A model generated the notes under the pieces. It did not search any database. It was not told where the DNA came from and saw only the letters and a program-made list of their open reading frames with translations. Below are positions 11,572 to 25,044 of a stretch of 64,000 nucleotides of DNA, in pieces. Positions within the stretch are counted from its first letter, which is position 1. Every line of letters starts with the position of its first letter. Source of the DNA: Hofstenia miamia (lineage: Eukaryota > Xenacoelomorpha > Acoela); assembly GCA_004352715.1 (NCBI GenBank), contig SCFE01000025.1:1407554-1471553 (forward strand). The letters run 5' to 3'. Made by a program: the position numbers and the translations under genes.

Positions 11572-13240
11572 TTGGGTCAAGCGCAGAACCGGATTAAAGC
11601 TGGTCCTAAGCCATTTAAAATGCGGAGCCCTCCTTCATAATAAATTTAAATATAATAATGATTTCTTAAAATAATTATACAATGACTACCTCTGTCCACA
11701 TCATCAAAGAATATGGATATATACGCATGCAATTAGATAAATTTACTTCATATAATGTATACTATACTACCAAAAAAATGCTGCAACTTTTTTTAAATTA
11801 CTATACTATATCCTCTATTAAAACTCTTTTTTCCAGCTTTGCACTTTGAAAATTATCAATGACTCCACAATTTATTTTGACTAATGGAACACACTAGATG
11901 TTTTTTTCTCTTTCAGCATTGGCAAAAGGTAGCGTTAAATAATTTTGGCATGCAATGATAGCATTTGGAAAACCTGTCGGCAACTACATCTATTTGTACA
12001 CCATAAATGATGTATAAAAATGGGAGATGCAACCTAATCAAAATTAGATAAATACATTGAAAGGTCAATTATTGCTGCTTCTTCAATTTGAACATTTGTT
12101 ACTAATTTTATTTTACACACAATTCTAAGTTTCGTATTTAAACTTTATTTTTTCTCGCTTTACTATTTTAGCACTTAAAGAATTAGAAAATATCAAAAAT
12201 TCTTCACCCTCTAAATTGCTCATGACCCTTCTCATTTTCTGCATCAGTATTTTTTTGCTTTTGTTGCCTTTTTAATCGAACGGATAACACGATAACTATG
12301 GTCATTCTACGATCTTAGATTTCTTCTCAAAATTTTCAAATTTGATTCTTGTAAATTCATCAAGCAGATTAAACCGTTTACAAATTAGATCAATGTTCTG
12401 ATTTAACATATTCTTTTTGTTGCAAAAAGTCAAGCAAGTATATAATTCTCAGAGAATGTAAGGAATTGCTGTTTCAAAATTTTCATTTTAGAATACGGTG
12501 AAAATGATTAATTTCTTATGACTTTTGTTTAATTTTCATTTTTGCTAATGTTGAACATATTTCTTTATAGTTCTCATGTAATTCCATGTTGCTTTGCCTC
12601 GAACAGTTTATCACGTAATTGATAATAGCTTCACAAAAGTACCAGTAGTTCCGATCTATATGTAGATGATGAAAAAAAATTGTAAAATTTCTGCACAAAA
12701 TGAGTGGATTAAATTAAAAGTACGTCTAGAAGAGGAAACAAATTCGGCACCAGAATCATGTTTTCCTGACATATTACTGACATTGTTGTGGCCTTGAGCT
12801 CAGCAGTCAGGAATTGCAATCATGTTTTAATTTAGAGTTTCTAACATCCGTTTGTGTAGCCCTATCATGATAAAATATTTTAATAAACTTAAAAAATTTT
12901 TAAACTTACTCACCATTGACTTCGCATTTAGATAAAACACAATGAGACGTACCTTGTTTTGAATCTACGCTAGTACTATGCGATGTTGCTGTTACTGTAC
13001 AATTTAGTAAAATAATAAATTTTAAATTCTCGAGTCTGGTTTCGAATTTTATTTGGTCGTTTTTTCGGTTAATGACGTAACAATTCGAACAATTGCAATG
13101 AAATAATCCTCGTTTTGAGCCAATGTTTTTGAAGAAAGATTTTTTAATACAAAAAAGTCAATTAAATTTAAATTTTTGAAACGAAATTGAGACATCAATA
13201 TTATATAACTTTAAATATGTTTGAAAAAGTCACGACTAGG
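11572..13240. other. Unassigned A+T-rich stretch
   Basis: The start (about 11585-11630) has a GGATTAAAGC...GGTCC string reminiscent of hAT ends beginning CAGGGCCGGATTAAG, but no partner end was found. The open frame at 12516-12698 (minus) is not recognised. Nothing else is supported. Confidence 0.3.
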
Positions 13241-13363
13241 TCTCGAATTCAGTTTATTTTTTCGAAATTCGTTACTTCTCGTCTCGAGTCTCGTCTCGAA
13301 TCGTAAAGTCTCAGGATTTGGTCTCGAGTCTCGAAAAAGTCTCGTCTTGTCTCGTAAACCCTG
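13241..13363. mobile_element. hAT-like transposon end with GTCTCG subterminal repeats
   Basis: About nine copies of GTCTCG or close variants lead to a terminal AAACCCTG ending at 13363. Read inward from that end the sequence starts CAGGGTTTACGAGAC, a common form of hAT terminus. The repeats would be transposase binding sites. The partner end was not found upstream, so the element is truncated or its left end has decayed. Confidence 0.5.
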
Positions 13364-13807
13364 GAGGCCATATCGCATTAGTAACTAAATTGATTTAAAT
13401 ATGTCTGCATTGGAAACTACATTTCATATCTTTTTGCTTGCGTGACTCTTTAATTATTAAATATCTAAGAACAACAGTTAACAATTTATATTTACGAATT
13501 GTAATTATATTTTGAACAGTCGAATTTAATTAGACCGAAAATAGCTACAAAGCTTTTAGGGAATTTCAAAAAACAGACGAAACTAACATTAATTTGACTA
13601 ATAAAGTTTTCTTGTGGAAATTTGCCTCACTATTCGATCTAGCATTTAATAATTCTTACGTTGTAGGAAACATGTATGTACATTCGAATTCCCCAATAAA
13701 TCGTAGCCAGTTGAAAATTAGAATAGGTTCGCATTGCGTAAAATTCATTCACAATCTGCTTCATCTACGATTATATGCTACAGTCGGTGGTTATTTTCAA
13801 AGATGAA

Positions 13808-14190
13808 CAGTGCTAGCGAAGGGGCTTCTAGTGAAATATTCACTAGCTGGAGCGCTGTATTGAATAAAAAACGAGCCCAAAACGAACCTGTTTTTAGCAT
13901 AGCTAATCTACTGTTCTGCTCTTTTTCTTTAATGAAAAACTACAGCATTTTGGCCCCCATAATTTAAACGTTGTCTATGTGATCATGCAGATATTTGATA
14001 TTGTTTCATTCAATATACGTTTCATATAATGTTATTTTAAAGTGTTTATTAAATTATTAGTAGAGCTATGTAAAAAATTCTGATAGCAAGATTATATAGT
14101 AGAAACTTTTCAAGCTAAGACGAGCTTCAGTGAAAGGTTCCATTTGGAGAACCGAACCGAGCTTAAAATTTTCGCTCGTTTTCAAGTCTG
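13808..14190. mobile_element. Old copy of a hAT MITE
   Basis: This stretch aligns along its length with the MITE at 54036-54409. It shares CGAGCCCAAAACGA near the left end, AGAGCTATGTAAAAAATTCT in the middle, and a right end TTCAAGTCTG. The GAGCC subterminal repeats are eroded compared with the younger copy. The flanking 8-mers no longer match. The open frames 13734-13967 and 13594-13806 overlapping it are not genes. Confidence 0.75.
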
Positions 14191-16236
14191 ATGTGAAACC
14201 TTCCCGATCTTCATCAAATGTGACAGCAAAATGTTTCAAGAAATGCTTTGAAGGTGCATTAGGATGTCAGTTCCACTGTATTATGCAACTAATGTAAGTG
14301 GACAGATCAGCCAGGTATCCGGGTAAATTTCTAACCGTGTCAAAATGGTCAAGCTATAAAACAAAAATTTATTCGTTACTGATTCAATGCTGTTTTTGCC
14401 TAAAAGAGGCCAAAAGCAATTTAGATTTGCCGTTTGTCCCAATGTAGTTTGTTTCGTCAGTACTGTTTATTTTGCGTTTTGCACTATGCTAGCGTTCCAA
14501 CAGTTTCCTACGACAGATGCAGCTGAATTCTACATGCATAACCGTGTCAATGGGATCATAGGATCGCCTGGCCACTTTTCTAACCGGGCCGCTGGTTCTC
14601 TGGTTCACAATTTTTAATCCAGGTGCATCTCTGTCTTAAATCTAATGTAGCCATTGGCTATTGTTTGCATTCAATCTGATTGACCGTTATTAAATGCCAC
14701 GAAATTTCAGTAACGCTCCATGGCATCTGGTATTTCTCAGAAATTTCGGCATGCGATAACCTCACAGTCATTCAGTAGACAATGATTTTCATTATACAAT
14801 GAGAACCTATTCAACTGCAATGTGCTAGTTTTGTAAAAGCTACAGAAGTACACACAAAGCTAAGAAACTGAGAAAACACGTTAATATTCTAAGAGAAATG
14901 TGAATTGATATGTGGGATCAATGTTCAAACGTGTAGTAGTGATGTTCTCAAAAAAAATTCAAACGATTTTAGAGAAATATACACTGCAGTTGAAATGCAC
15001 AAAACTTGCATAAAAATGTGAATTGTGAATGAATCCTGACAATGAAATGTATATTCTACCAGCTTGCACTGAGCTTATTCAACGAATTCCAAACAGTTCT
15101 CGATATTAGTTAAAAAATGTATTTGACATACGAAATATACTGCGGGAATAAATTGTCATTAATTTCCTTCTCAAACAAAAATTCAATTCGGAAAAAATCA
15201 ATTTTGAAGAAAACGATACTTTTACTTACTTATTCAGTAGTGCTTACTTCATCGTAACTCTGATTTTGGGCTCGTAATTTCTTCTTCGTAAGTAAGTTGC
15301 AAATGTAAAATTATTACATTGCGAATATATTAATTTATGTTTACATGTGTCCAATCATGGCAGTATTGATATTAAGTAAGTGTTATTCAATAAAAATGAA
15401 ACAATGACTATCAAATTTCATCATATGACTTCTTCGTAGGATTTCTTCCTCATGAGAAACATTTGGAACTTATAGTTACGAGGAAGGAGGTATTGCTGTG
15501 GAAAAGTTCTTAACTTTTTACTTACCTATAAAAACGTTTAGTAACTAAATATTGGAATTCTGATAACTGTTGTTCTGAACTTATTATGTTGAAAATTCTC
15601 AAAAATAAATTGAAATAATTTGAAATTATCACTCATTTGTTTACACTGAAAAACAATGGGATTTTATCTCAATAACTCATATCATATCACATCCGTTTAC
15701 TACTTTTCTTCAATGTTTAGCAATAGAAGCCGAAGATATTTTTTTCAATGACCAATATGTTACTACATTGATGATATTTTTGAACTAACATTAGTTTATT
15801 ATTAGCACCTAAATACAACTTAGTACTTGAATTTATGCATATTTATGTAAATTTTTCTATTAGCAATTTCTTAACATACCGTTAGGATTTTAAATATTTA
15901 AACACTAAAATATGCCATTCAAAATGTTTCTGTTATTTCCTGAAATTTAAGAGTAATTTTTTTCATAAATGTCGTAGTGAACTCAACATTAAATAACAAC
16001 TTAATAGTAAACGAATACGCTTTCAAACGTTTTTGTATTTAAAAAATTACTATTTAAAAATTCTCTTTGTAGGTAGTTTGAATTATGATTATACATGATT
16101 TAATAATATTTATATTGGTTGGATGGGTTTATTCGAACAAAACGACATTTAGAATAACATGATTAAACTTTACATGCATATATGTACTTTGACATTCCTA
16201 ATGATATAGGATGTAGGAATTCTCTTGTTGATGATG
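14191..16236. other. No recognised feature
   Basis: A+T-rich DNA. The 76-codon open frame at 14387-14617 has no recognised domain and contains cysteines and aromatics typical of random AT-rich translation. No repeats were identified. Confidence 0.4.
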
Positions 16237-16240
16237 TTAA

Positions 16241-16793
16241 TCTTAAATGGCCCGGGGGTTTTTGAAATTTTTTCATGATCGTATAAAAAATCATTAACTG
16301 CTCATAACTTAAAGACTATAAAGGATATGCTAAATCTGAAAGCACCACATTATTAAGGAGAGGCACCATTTGCTTTTTCGCTATTAATCCACGATCCGGG
16401 TCTGCTCTATCGGCCATATGACCTCTCACATTGAGCACGACAGGTCTGAATGGTTTTGGAATATCTTTGCACATATCAAGAAACAGTCAAAGTCCTTTGT
16501 TGCCTCCATCGGCTGAAAACTTTATAAATACATTTACATGAACATTAGGTATTAAGAGAACTGAAATCCTTTTCAACAATTCGAAATTTTCAAAAAAACC
16601 ATTTTAAGCTTTTCAACTACTTCAGACACAGCAATAAGCTTTTAATAGAAATTTTCAACAGCGTATTAAAGTTTGTTCCCTAATAGACCTACCCTACCCA
16701 AAGATTTTCAAATTTCCAGATAGGCTTGGAGAAAATTCTTTATAAATGTGCAAAAACTCTTTTTCTTTAAAACGGACGCCAGGCTGTTTAAGG
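16241..16793. mobile_element. MITE with TTAA target sites, piggyBac-type (copy 1)
   Basis: TTAA lies directly outside both ends (16237-16240 and 16794-16797), as expected for piggyBac. The right end reads CAGGCTGTTTAAGG before the TTAA. The left end, TCTTAAATGGCCCGG, is a worn inverse of it. A second copy in the same orientation begins at 62707 with the intact inverse CCTTAAACAGCCTG after TTAA. Shared internal blocks include ATATCTTTGCACATAT, AAGAAACAGTCAAAG and CACAGCAATAAGCTTT. It has no coding capacity. Confidence 0.75.
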
Positions 16794-16797
16794 TTAA

Positions 16798-17879
16798 GGA
16801 ATTGAGACTAAAAATACACAAAAAATTCATTGTTTTATGAATTGTTCAATAGAAAACATGCATTTATGTCTACATACATATTGTATAAAAATGCTATTAT
16901 GTCAATATTGCTACCAAATGAATTATGTTAATATTATACAGTCTCTTAAGGAAGCCTTTCAGACTCTATAAGAATAATAAACAATTGAATCCCAAATTGA
17001 AACTGCACTTAATTAGAATGTCTCCGTTTAATAATGGCTCCAATATAAATTTATTTGTAACATAGGATTCTCATATACTGTATACAATTGCTTTCATATG
17101 CATACATGCTCTAGTTTTTTAAATACATAAAATTTATCGGAAACATTCCATATTGTATACAAAGATTCACATTACTGTATATGCATACCCCGTGTACTTT
17201 ACTAAGTATGGTTTTATAGCCTGATTTTAAAACGGCTCGCGTAAGGCTCGGATCAGTTCATGTTGGGTCGTCTTGAAATATTAAATGTCCTGAAATACGA
17301 TTCGAATGAAAGCAACTTCTTTTAAAAATTTTTTGCTTACTGTACGATGGTAGAAAACAATGTTGCCTCAGTCATTAATATATTCTGAAACTATGTATAT
17401 CTACTTATGCAATATAAAAATTTTATTATAAATTCACATTATAAATTCACAGTTTGGTTTTTCAAATTTTTAATAAACATACACATTATACTTGAATGTT
17501 TTTAAAAAGTTGCTTATTGTGTTTAGAACACCACATTTGAATACTTCACACATATTGATATGCTTTGCAAATATCTCTCAAAGCAACTAGTTATTGGCCT
17601 TCTTATTCGCTTGACTCCTATTTCAATAAAGTGCTGCATGCAAGTAGCCTGTGGCATTTTAAGTTTCAAATTCAGTTTGCAGTATGTCGGATTCAAAAAA
17701 AATCGAATACAGAGCGCAATACTTGTTGACCTGACCGTACGGCACTGGACCGGATAAAACCGCGGTCGGATCACTTGCAGCTATGTCATCTACTATTTTA
17801 ATTTATTGAACTTTGTTCTTCCAAAATTTCTTGTTTAGAAGTCTTTAAAAAAATCAGAAAATTTTTACACTCTGCCTTT
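16798..17879. other. No recognised feature
   Basis: A+T-rich spacer. The overlapping plus and minus open frames at 17523-17774 show no domain. Confidence 0.35.
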
Positions 17880-18185
17880 GGAGTTGTCGGGGTTACTCTA
17901 CCAGTCAACGGACTGAAGAGTGGGTGGCAACAGATCAGCTCTGGCACTTCCCCTAGAAGTGTGCAGGCCGGCTTAATCATGCTTGCCCTCTGGCGACCCC
18001 TGGCACGCACAGTGCTGATCTGTGTTGAGTCTGATCAGCAGAGAGTGAAGCCGAAGGCCAAGCTTCGTGAGAGGGTTGCGCCTCTCTACAGCTTTCGCCA
18101 ACCAAGGCTACTAACTGAGGTAACTCGTGAGCATCTACCGTCTGCCTGTTATAAAGATCCTGATTATTTTGGAGATGTTTGTTAA
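17880..18185. other. G+C-rich block of unknown origin
   Basis: This stretch is clearly richer in G+C than its surroundings and has overlapping open frames on both strands (plus 17961-18185, minus 17977-18198 and 17798-18010). The plus frame stays open from about 17880 to a stop at 18182-18184, roughly 100 codons. It contains QRVKPKAKLRERVAPLY, with no match to a family I know. No terminal repeats or splice sites were defined. It may be part of a retrotransposon, a captured host sequence or an exon. A function is not assigned. Confidence 0.4.
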
Positions 18186-18535
18186 CACTTGAGTGCAAAG
18201 CACCAAGTGACGTCCTAAAATCTCTGTGCCTTTGGAGTACAAGATTTTGCGCTACAATATAAAACTCATTGTTATTTTATCTGGAAGGTCATACATGCGT
18301 TATATTACCTTATTCATGGTACAACTTCCAAAAGAAATTTAGGAATTAAGGGCATCTTTGAAAATACTTTTCAGTAGTAATTGTTGCGATTATTGGATCA
18401 ATCACAATGTATAATTCGATTTTGCAAGCATTGTTCATTTGATTAACCCTAACCTACTCACTGTATCAATAACGATGCAATCGCTTTTCTCAAACAATTT
18501 TCTCCAAGTCTATTAAAAATTTGGAAACCTTTGGA

Positions 18536-18546
18536 TATGGATATGG

Positions 18547-18574
<28 letters not shown>
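18536..18574. repeat. GGATAT hexamer grading into (TA)n
   Basis: Two to three GGATAT units followed by about 12 TA units. This looks like a microsatellite that grew from a short hexamer repeat. Confidence 0.85.
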
Positions 18575-18578
<4 letters not shown>

Positions 18579-20434
18579 AATGAACTTTTGTAAAATAATC
18601 GCTTATTATACATTGTGTCCTGCCAAAGTAAACATGGGATTGTAATCTAAACTTCATTTTCAATAGCATTGGTTCTTCAAAAGCGGAAAATTCCTTTATG
18701 ATGCCCAATTTAATGAGGTTGAAGTCATTAAATATAGATGCCTACAAATAATAAGCAGACAATTGAGCAGAATGGGAGGTAGTCTGAGAAACTTTTCCGC
18801 AACTCCAAGGTTGTCTCAATTATTTGGGTGAAATTTAATTTATATTAATAAAAAACGAAACAATGCAAGTTATGAAACAATAAGTAGTTTTTTCAATTTA
18901 TAAAAACATTTTATAGTTGATGCTTAGCTCGAAATAGAAGTTGAAGGACGTCTAAGTCGAGTGAGAATATACTTAGGCTAAATAAGTCGATTTTGCATTT
19001 CAACTTTGAACTAAATTTCTAAAAATTGAATAGCAATATGATCAATAAACCTTAGTACAAATTAAATAATAAGAAAAATATCAAAAATATGCATAGCTGT
19101 AAATTTTATACATAAGAAATTAATAGTTTTGAAATGTTTAGAAATATTTATAATATAAATAGATGAGGTATTTTTAATTACAAATCCAATATTTCTTGGA
19201 AATACCTAAAGCTTAGCATTTTAGTACAAAAAATGCTGAAATGCTAGAACTAAAAGAGGCTTCAGCAATTATATCAAGATAATCTTTTATCATAGCATAC
19301 CCAAGCGGATTTTTGTACGCACAGATGTGGAAATTGTATTCTCAAAAATGAAGTATCTACAATCACGTCAATGTTAATCTTCTATCAACATTGAACACTT
19401 AAAATTTCATTTAGTAATTTTTGGCATGGAAATGACAATTAATAAATAAAATGTATTTTTGTTTAAAATGAAATTTTTTGTGCAAGTTTTTATGCAATTT
19501 ATACATTTTTAGCGAAATGTGATATTTTGCACTCAATAAAATGCGGCCCCATTCATTACCAACATCAGGACTCTACAATATACAGACTTGTCAATGAATC
19601 TTGAATGCGATTCATGATCTTGTAGATACTTCGTGGATTCCAAATTTTGGATTAGTAGGAGTGATTACTAGGGTAATTATAGGTAATTGCGGTTGAATTT
19701 GATGCAGTTAGTATTCATAGCAATACCTTCAAAATTATCTGCATATGAAGATGTGTCACAAATCTCTCAGGCTATCTATTTTATACATCTTTAAGGATAC
19801 GCCGAATCTATGTTGGAAATGATTACAAAATTTATGTAAGATACTATTTGTAGCCTAGCCTATAACACACCACTGCTAATCAACTCGCTAGTGAGCTTTT
19901 TTAAATAACTTTTACAAATTAAACTCCAAGCATATTCATGTAAAATAAGAGCATAGCGTAGTATAAAGTAAATGATTTTATTGTAGTTCTTCTTAGTTTT
20001 TAAAAATTTCTGAATTTTACAATCGCAAATACCGCAGTATAGGAAAATAATCTGTTGTTTCAAAATTTGTTCGTGCTTTATCTATTCTCAATTTTTATAG
20101 TATTAAATTTTTATTTAAAATTTTATAACTTGTTGAATGAAAGCAATTTTCTTTTCTGCAAACTTTAACTGAGTCTACTTCAGAGCAAAGATGAAGATTT
20201 TTTGGAAATTGCTTTCACCCACACCATAGTGCCTACGCACTTAATTTTCCTTCCTGATATTTTCCCGCCTTTTCTTTACGCTCTATATTTTCTTATATTA
20301 GTTAGCCTATTTTCTTATATTGATTTTACCACTATATTAATAATGCCTGACCGATATCTGAAAAGTAACATATCTCCATATTAGAAATGTGACCACATAA
20401 TGAAAAACATTAATCTAATATAAAGTAATATCAG

Positions 20435-20450
20435 ATATATATATATATAT
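20435..20450. repeat. (AT)n run
   Basis: Eight AT units, followed by ACATTATATACATATAATG, an AT-rich near-palindrome. Confidence 0.8.
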
Positions 20451-21186
20451 ACATTATATACATATAATGATATTTCAAGCTTTAGCTTTAAAAAATCCCA
20501 ATTCATCCGGCATCTTAAAAAACGTAAGTGAATATCCCGCATTCAAATTCTAAAGAACTGGTTGGTACTTAGAATTACAGACATTGGCGTTTTGGCACAA
20601 AACACAAATTAATTTGGTTAATATTTAGGGAATATTTTAATACTTTTTCTCTTAAGCATATCTTATTTGGGGGCCGATTTCACCTCCTTCCATATTCTTA
20701 GATATAACTCACAGACCATTTGTTTAAATAAACTATCTTTCCATGAGTATTTTTCTAACTTGTTCTGCAACTTTTGACAAAAAATTATGCAGATAGGGTT
20801 AAGGGTTACAAAGTTATAAAGATTTTTAAAAAAGTCCATGAAAATTAAAAATTTTAGGAAAATAATGATTTTGTATGTGAAGGTTATAAATTGAAACCAA
20901 TGCATAATTTTCAATGCAAAATTATAATTAAATGTTTTCTATGTTTTCTTTGCATTATAGACCTTTCTCATGATTCCTATTGAGTAATATTTCTAACATT
21001 TTGTGGCAAAAATAAGGAAATTAAGAAAATTTGATACCTAACCTAATTAATAAGCGCATAATTTGCTTATTAATTATCTTATCTCAGAATAATTTTGCCG
21101 AAATATAACCCACATGTCAAAATATCTCCACACTAAATTTGGTGTTGATCGGATGTACTGTTTTTGAGATCCTAGGGGAGGCCAAA

Positions 21187-21318
21187 AATGCGTTCCTCCA
21201 CCTTAATTCTTAACATTTCTTAAGTTTTCACAGAAAATGTTTTGATTTATCCGATCAAAATCAATGTTGAAAGTCTGACGGAAGAACATTCCACCATGCC
21301 TCCTTGCGTACGTCACTT
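21187..21318 (-). mobile_element. DNA-transposon end, copy A (hAT-like terminus)
   Basis: Aligns with 22020-22153. Read from the right on the minus strand it begins AAGTGACGTACGCAAGG, a worn form of AGTGGCGTACGCAGG. GGCATGGTGGAATGT and GATTTTGATCGGATAAAT follow. CAGTGGCGTA-type termini are common in hAT elements. The left end was not found. The sequence further left (21118-21186) may belong to the same element. Confidence 0.45.
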
Positions 21319-21534
21319 GTGATCATCTCCAACCACACTTCCTCGCCCCGCTTGTCGCTTGGGGCATAACTCATGGCATTTTTTGCCTTTGGTTTGTGCT
21401 TCCCAGACGACTTGTGTACAAAGTCGTGACACACCACGGAGAGGTTGCAATAACAGAAGCCTAGGCAATTACTAATTAAATTTATGGAATCATTTTATAT
21501 TTGCATAGAGAAAATTTCTATAAAAAAACAAAGG

Positions 21535-21625
21535 TAATTAGCAGGACTATGAATGATGTTGAAGCTTTTGTACGTAGTTATAAATGTTGTAATCTCGCTA
21601 AAGTGCAGTTCAGTCAACACTTCTC
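21535..21625 (+). pseudogene. Possible retroelement integrase zinc-motif trace
   Basis: The plus strand reads NDVEAFVRSYKCCNLAKVQFSQH. Its DV..FV..C..C...K..FSQH pattern resembles the second half of the H2C2 zinc motif at the integrase N-terminus of Gypsy-type LTR elements. Stops follow at once and no LTR or other pol domain was found. This is a weak assignment from about 25 residues. Confidence 0.25.
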
Positions 21626-22019
21626 AAGAATGTGGTAGAAGAACAGCAAAATGGTCTCAACCTTTACAATAATTAATCACGACCACTTTGAGGAATTCAA
21701 TTAACTATCGCCTGCACCGATCACAATATGCTTCTGATTCTGGGACAATCAAAGGAAAGAAATTTAGTTGAGAGGATTATGAACAATTGGAGAAAGGGTG
21801 GTACCCAGCCCTCTTCATAACTGCATTGTTAAATATGCTAACATTGATGACATATGTGCTATATCCTCTAAGAAAAGTTTGTGTATGATTACATCGTCCC
21901 TAGTGAAGATGATTCTTTGCAAAAATAGAAAGTGGTTTTGGACGAAATTTTAATTTTTAATACTTTATCCAATGATTTAATGCGATAATTTTTGAAAATA
22001 TTGAAAAAATAGACCCTAA

Positions 22020-22153
22020 AAATGCATTTCACGATCCTAGATTTTAAATTTTTCAATTTTTTACGAAAAATTTTTTTATTTATCCAGGCAAAATCAAATT
22101 TGGAAACCTGACGGGAGGACATTCCACCATGTCCCCCCCTGCGTACGCCACTG
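22020..22153 (-). mobile_element. DNA-transposon end, copy B (hAT-like terminus)
   Basis: The better preserved copy, ending at 22153. On the minus strand it starts CAGTGGCGTACGCAGG and then reads GACATGGTGGAATGT. The minus open frame at 21889-22179 runs through this terminus and is not a gene. Copies A and B are about 0.8 kb apart in the same orientation. They could be two insertions or two ends of a rearranged element. Confidence 0.5.
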
Positions 22154-22428
22154 AGACCCATTACTATGCTAAGCTTCAACAGTACTGATATATTGACTGC
22201 TCACGTTCATTTGTAGAGAAGTGAAATTTTACACTTCACATTGTAAATATATACATAAGTTGATAGTTGGCTTGCTGTGTCAAAACACTGACAAAATTCA
22301 TTGCTTCGTTTCACTTTCATTTGTTTTATCTTGGCCCTTTTCTATGTTTGTGTCCTTCAACAAAAAGTTCTTATAAAATGACGGGCATGACTTGAAGTCT
22401 TGTGGGATTTGCAGGAATTTTTGAGGTC

Positions 22429-22480
<52 letters not shown>

Positions 22481-24065
22481 TATGCCAGCCCTACTTTGCT
22501 TATATGAAATAGATATATTTACTGCAAACAGGTCCGAATTTTTTGTAAAATTACCTAGTCGAGGCAGTAATGCTTGGTAATTTTTAAAATTACTATACAA
22601 TAAGGTCTTTAATGAGTTGTCCTCAAAACATGTTGCTAACCTATTGGAAATACTTAAACTCTTAGAACCCCACTAAAATTGTTGAAATACAAAAACTACA
22701 TAAAAAAAACCAAGCATTCCATTTTGTTCAAAAAATATTCTATTTTCCTGCGGGTGAAGATATTTTCCAAAATGCATAGAATCTATACTTAGTACCTAAT
22801 TACATGCAAATGAATTATTTGACGATTTGCGAAGGGATAAACTTGAAATTAAGATGCTAAATTTAGGTAGATTACTGAACAAATTTGGGGGATACATCTG
22901 CAGAAGATAAATGTGAGCAGCAGGGCCAGATTTTTTGAACTCCAAAGTGCCAAAATCTTACTACTCCAAACTTATTTGCTCTTGTCTTTTGCCACAAATC
23001 TGATACAGGCAAAAAATATATAATATGTTTCCTGCATTGGCTAAAGTTTCTTATAAATATATAAGAATTTACATTTAGAACATTTTGCCGTTAATATTTT
23101 CAATTTTACTAAAAAATTACTTAATCGCTAAACTATTAGCTGTTTATAGATAGTTTTCATATTGGTAACTTCAAAAAATGTTTTGTTACTTTTAAAATTA
23201 AATGACGTTACTTAATAATAAAGGTTGGTTAGTATTGGTTAATGACATGGTTGGAATTAATTGATAACCTTCTGGGAATAATTTAATTGATTTAGATTTT
23301 TGCTATTCAAACACATCACGCTAGTTAAGCACATCCGGTAACATTACGTAATGCCTGACATTCTCAAAATGCCAAAGACCTTTCGTAGTCTTTGAAGAGG
23401 TACGAAAATTTTGATATTTATGATATACAATTCCAAAATATAAATATTATGTGAAAATTTAAATTAATATAATAGTTTAGTAAGCTTGAACTGGGCATCC
23501 ATAAGAGTCAAGCAAATTTATTGCTTAGTAAAATAAACAAACAAACAAATACTACAAACTACTATACATGTATATTTACAAAATTAAAAATATGCACACT
23601 TACTTAAAGGGCGTAAATTTAAAATGTCAAATGAAATCTGTCCATTCGCTTAATTTGTTTGATATTCCTAATAGTGATTGTTTGGATCAATTATTCTATT
23701 TTTTGGCTGAATATGGATTGAAACTTCCTAATTTTGTTTATTTATATTTTTTTTAAGAAATGCTTCTATTATGAGAGATTTCTGTTAACATGCTTTTACA
23801 TTGTTAAGTGTATTGTTGCTTCTTTCTAGATAACTATTCATAGCCATGGTAATCTCAACTAGGTCTGAAATAGTAGTATTGTAAATGCTCTACCGTAAAG
23901 CAAATTCCAGATTTGTTGGAACTATTCCATATAAACTCGTGAATTGTACATCAAGTGAAAAATTGAGTCTAAATTATAATCGTAGACATGCTAATCAAAC
24001 ATAGATATGAACTACAAAATGTATCGTCAGTTTGTCAAATTTTCTTAAATAATATTTGTTATTAT
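22154..24065. other. No recognised feature apart from a microsatellite
   Basis: A+T-rich DNA. A CAGGGCCAGATTTTTTG string at about 22921 resembles a hAT terminus but has no partner. The open frame at 23568-23756 has no domain. Confidence 0.4.
22431..22484. repeat. (TA)n microsatellite with short CA interruption
   Basis: About 20 TA units, then CACACA, then a few more TA units. Confidence 0.95.
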
Positions 24066-24960
24066 TGCTATTAACTCTTTCCCTCTCACACCGTTGGTGT
24101 GACTCTCAGCCCGAGGAACTCAAAGGTCGGAGGGAGTCTGAAGGCATTACTCGGGACTCTAGCGTTCCTAATAGAGCTGTCTTCTGTACTGCCCCCTAAA
24201 TAAGCAATCCTGCCTCCTCTAAGTATCTCTTATACTTCTTCTTTACTGCTCCTAGTGCTAGAACGACTACTGGGACTACTTTAGCTTTCTTCAGTTGCAA
24301 CAATTTCTGTCTTCTGCTAACTCCCTGTGCTTGTGTATCATATCTTTTACCTAAATTTATATGTTCCTGTTCTTTGGCAATGCTATGTCTGTCGCTGTTC
24401 CCATTCTTTCCTCTTTATCTAAAACTAATATATCTGGACACCGTGTTCTATCACCTTGCTAGTCTGTATGTTGAAGTCTCACAGTACATTAACATTTACA
24501 TATTCTAAGACTCTCTGTGACTTACACTCATTTACTTATCTCCTTCGACCCCATGCTGTCTAATATGACCTACTATAAAGAAGGGGTCATGTGTGTACTC
24601 AAGCTCTGAGTGAACTTATACTCATTCTGTGGAAACTTCTCACTACCTATTATTATATTATCTGATGTCTCTATCTTACATAGCCTGAATTTGTCACTTA
24701 CCTCAGCTCTTTTGTCTATGTGATTCATCACCCAGTTTATCCTTATTGCTTGCTCTTGTACTGCCACTATCAGAGCGTTTCTTTTTCTTAGTAGCCCTGC
24801 CTTTTTAGCCAATTATTGCTCTCTTCCCTGACACAATTTTCTGTATTCCTCCAGTATTCAATATGCATTGCCATCTGCCTATTTTGTTTGTCTTTCTGCT
24901 TCATGTACTCTGGTATGCCTTTCCCCTAACCTTCTATTCCTACATACCTTAACTCCATAA
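24066..24960 (-). mobile_element. LINE 3' module, restriction-like endonuclease type (copy 1, heavily decayed)
   Basis: Aligns along its whole length with the copy at 25005-26080. On the minus strand the clearest frame (24812-24573) reads GLLRKRNALIVAVQEQAIR, then HIDKRAEVSDKFRLCK and PQNEYKF. This is the segment just before and at the zinc-knuckle of the LINE C-terminus; the CxxC of the knuckle is reduced to a single Cys. The endonuclease part is traceable to about 24250 but has no long open frame. At its 5' end it joins the (AAT)n at 24965-24998 at the same point as copy 2. Its 3' end fades near 24066 beside a few ATT units. Confidence 0.75.
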
Positions 24961-24964
24961 TTTC

Positions 24965-24998
24965 ATTATTATTATTATTATTATTAATATTATTATTC
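24965..24998. repeat. (AAT)n microsatellite between the two LINE modules
   Basis: About 11 trinucleotide units with one irregularity. It is at once the 3' tail of copy 2 and the 5' border of copy 1 on the minus strand. Confidence 0.95.
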
Positions 24999-25044
24999 TT
25001 GCATCTCACAGCTTCATGCTGGTATCCCTCTCAGCTCGGGGAAC

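Larger units (their letters stand above)
18186..21186. other. A+T-rich stretch with simple repeats only
   Basis: Contains a (TA)n run near 18.55 kb and a short one at 20435-20450. Open frames at 18490-18708, 19860-20063, 20202-20384 and 20663-20914 are low-complexity translations with no domain. Confidence 0.4.
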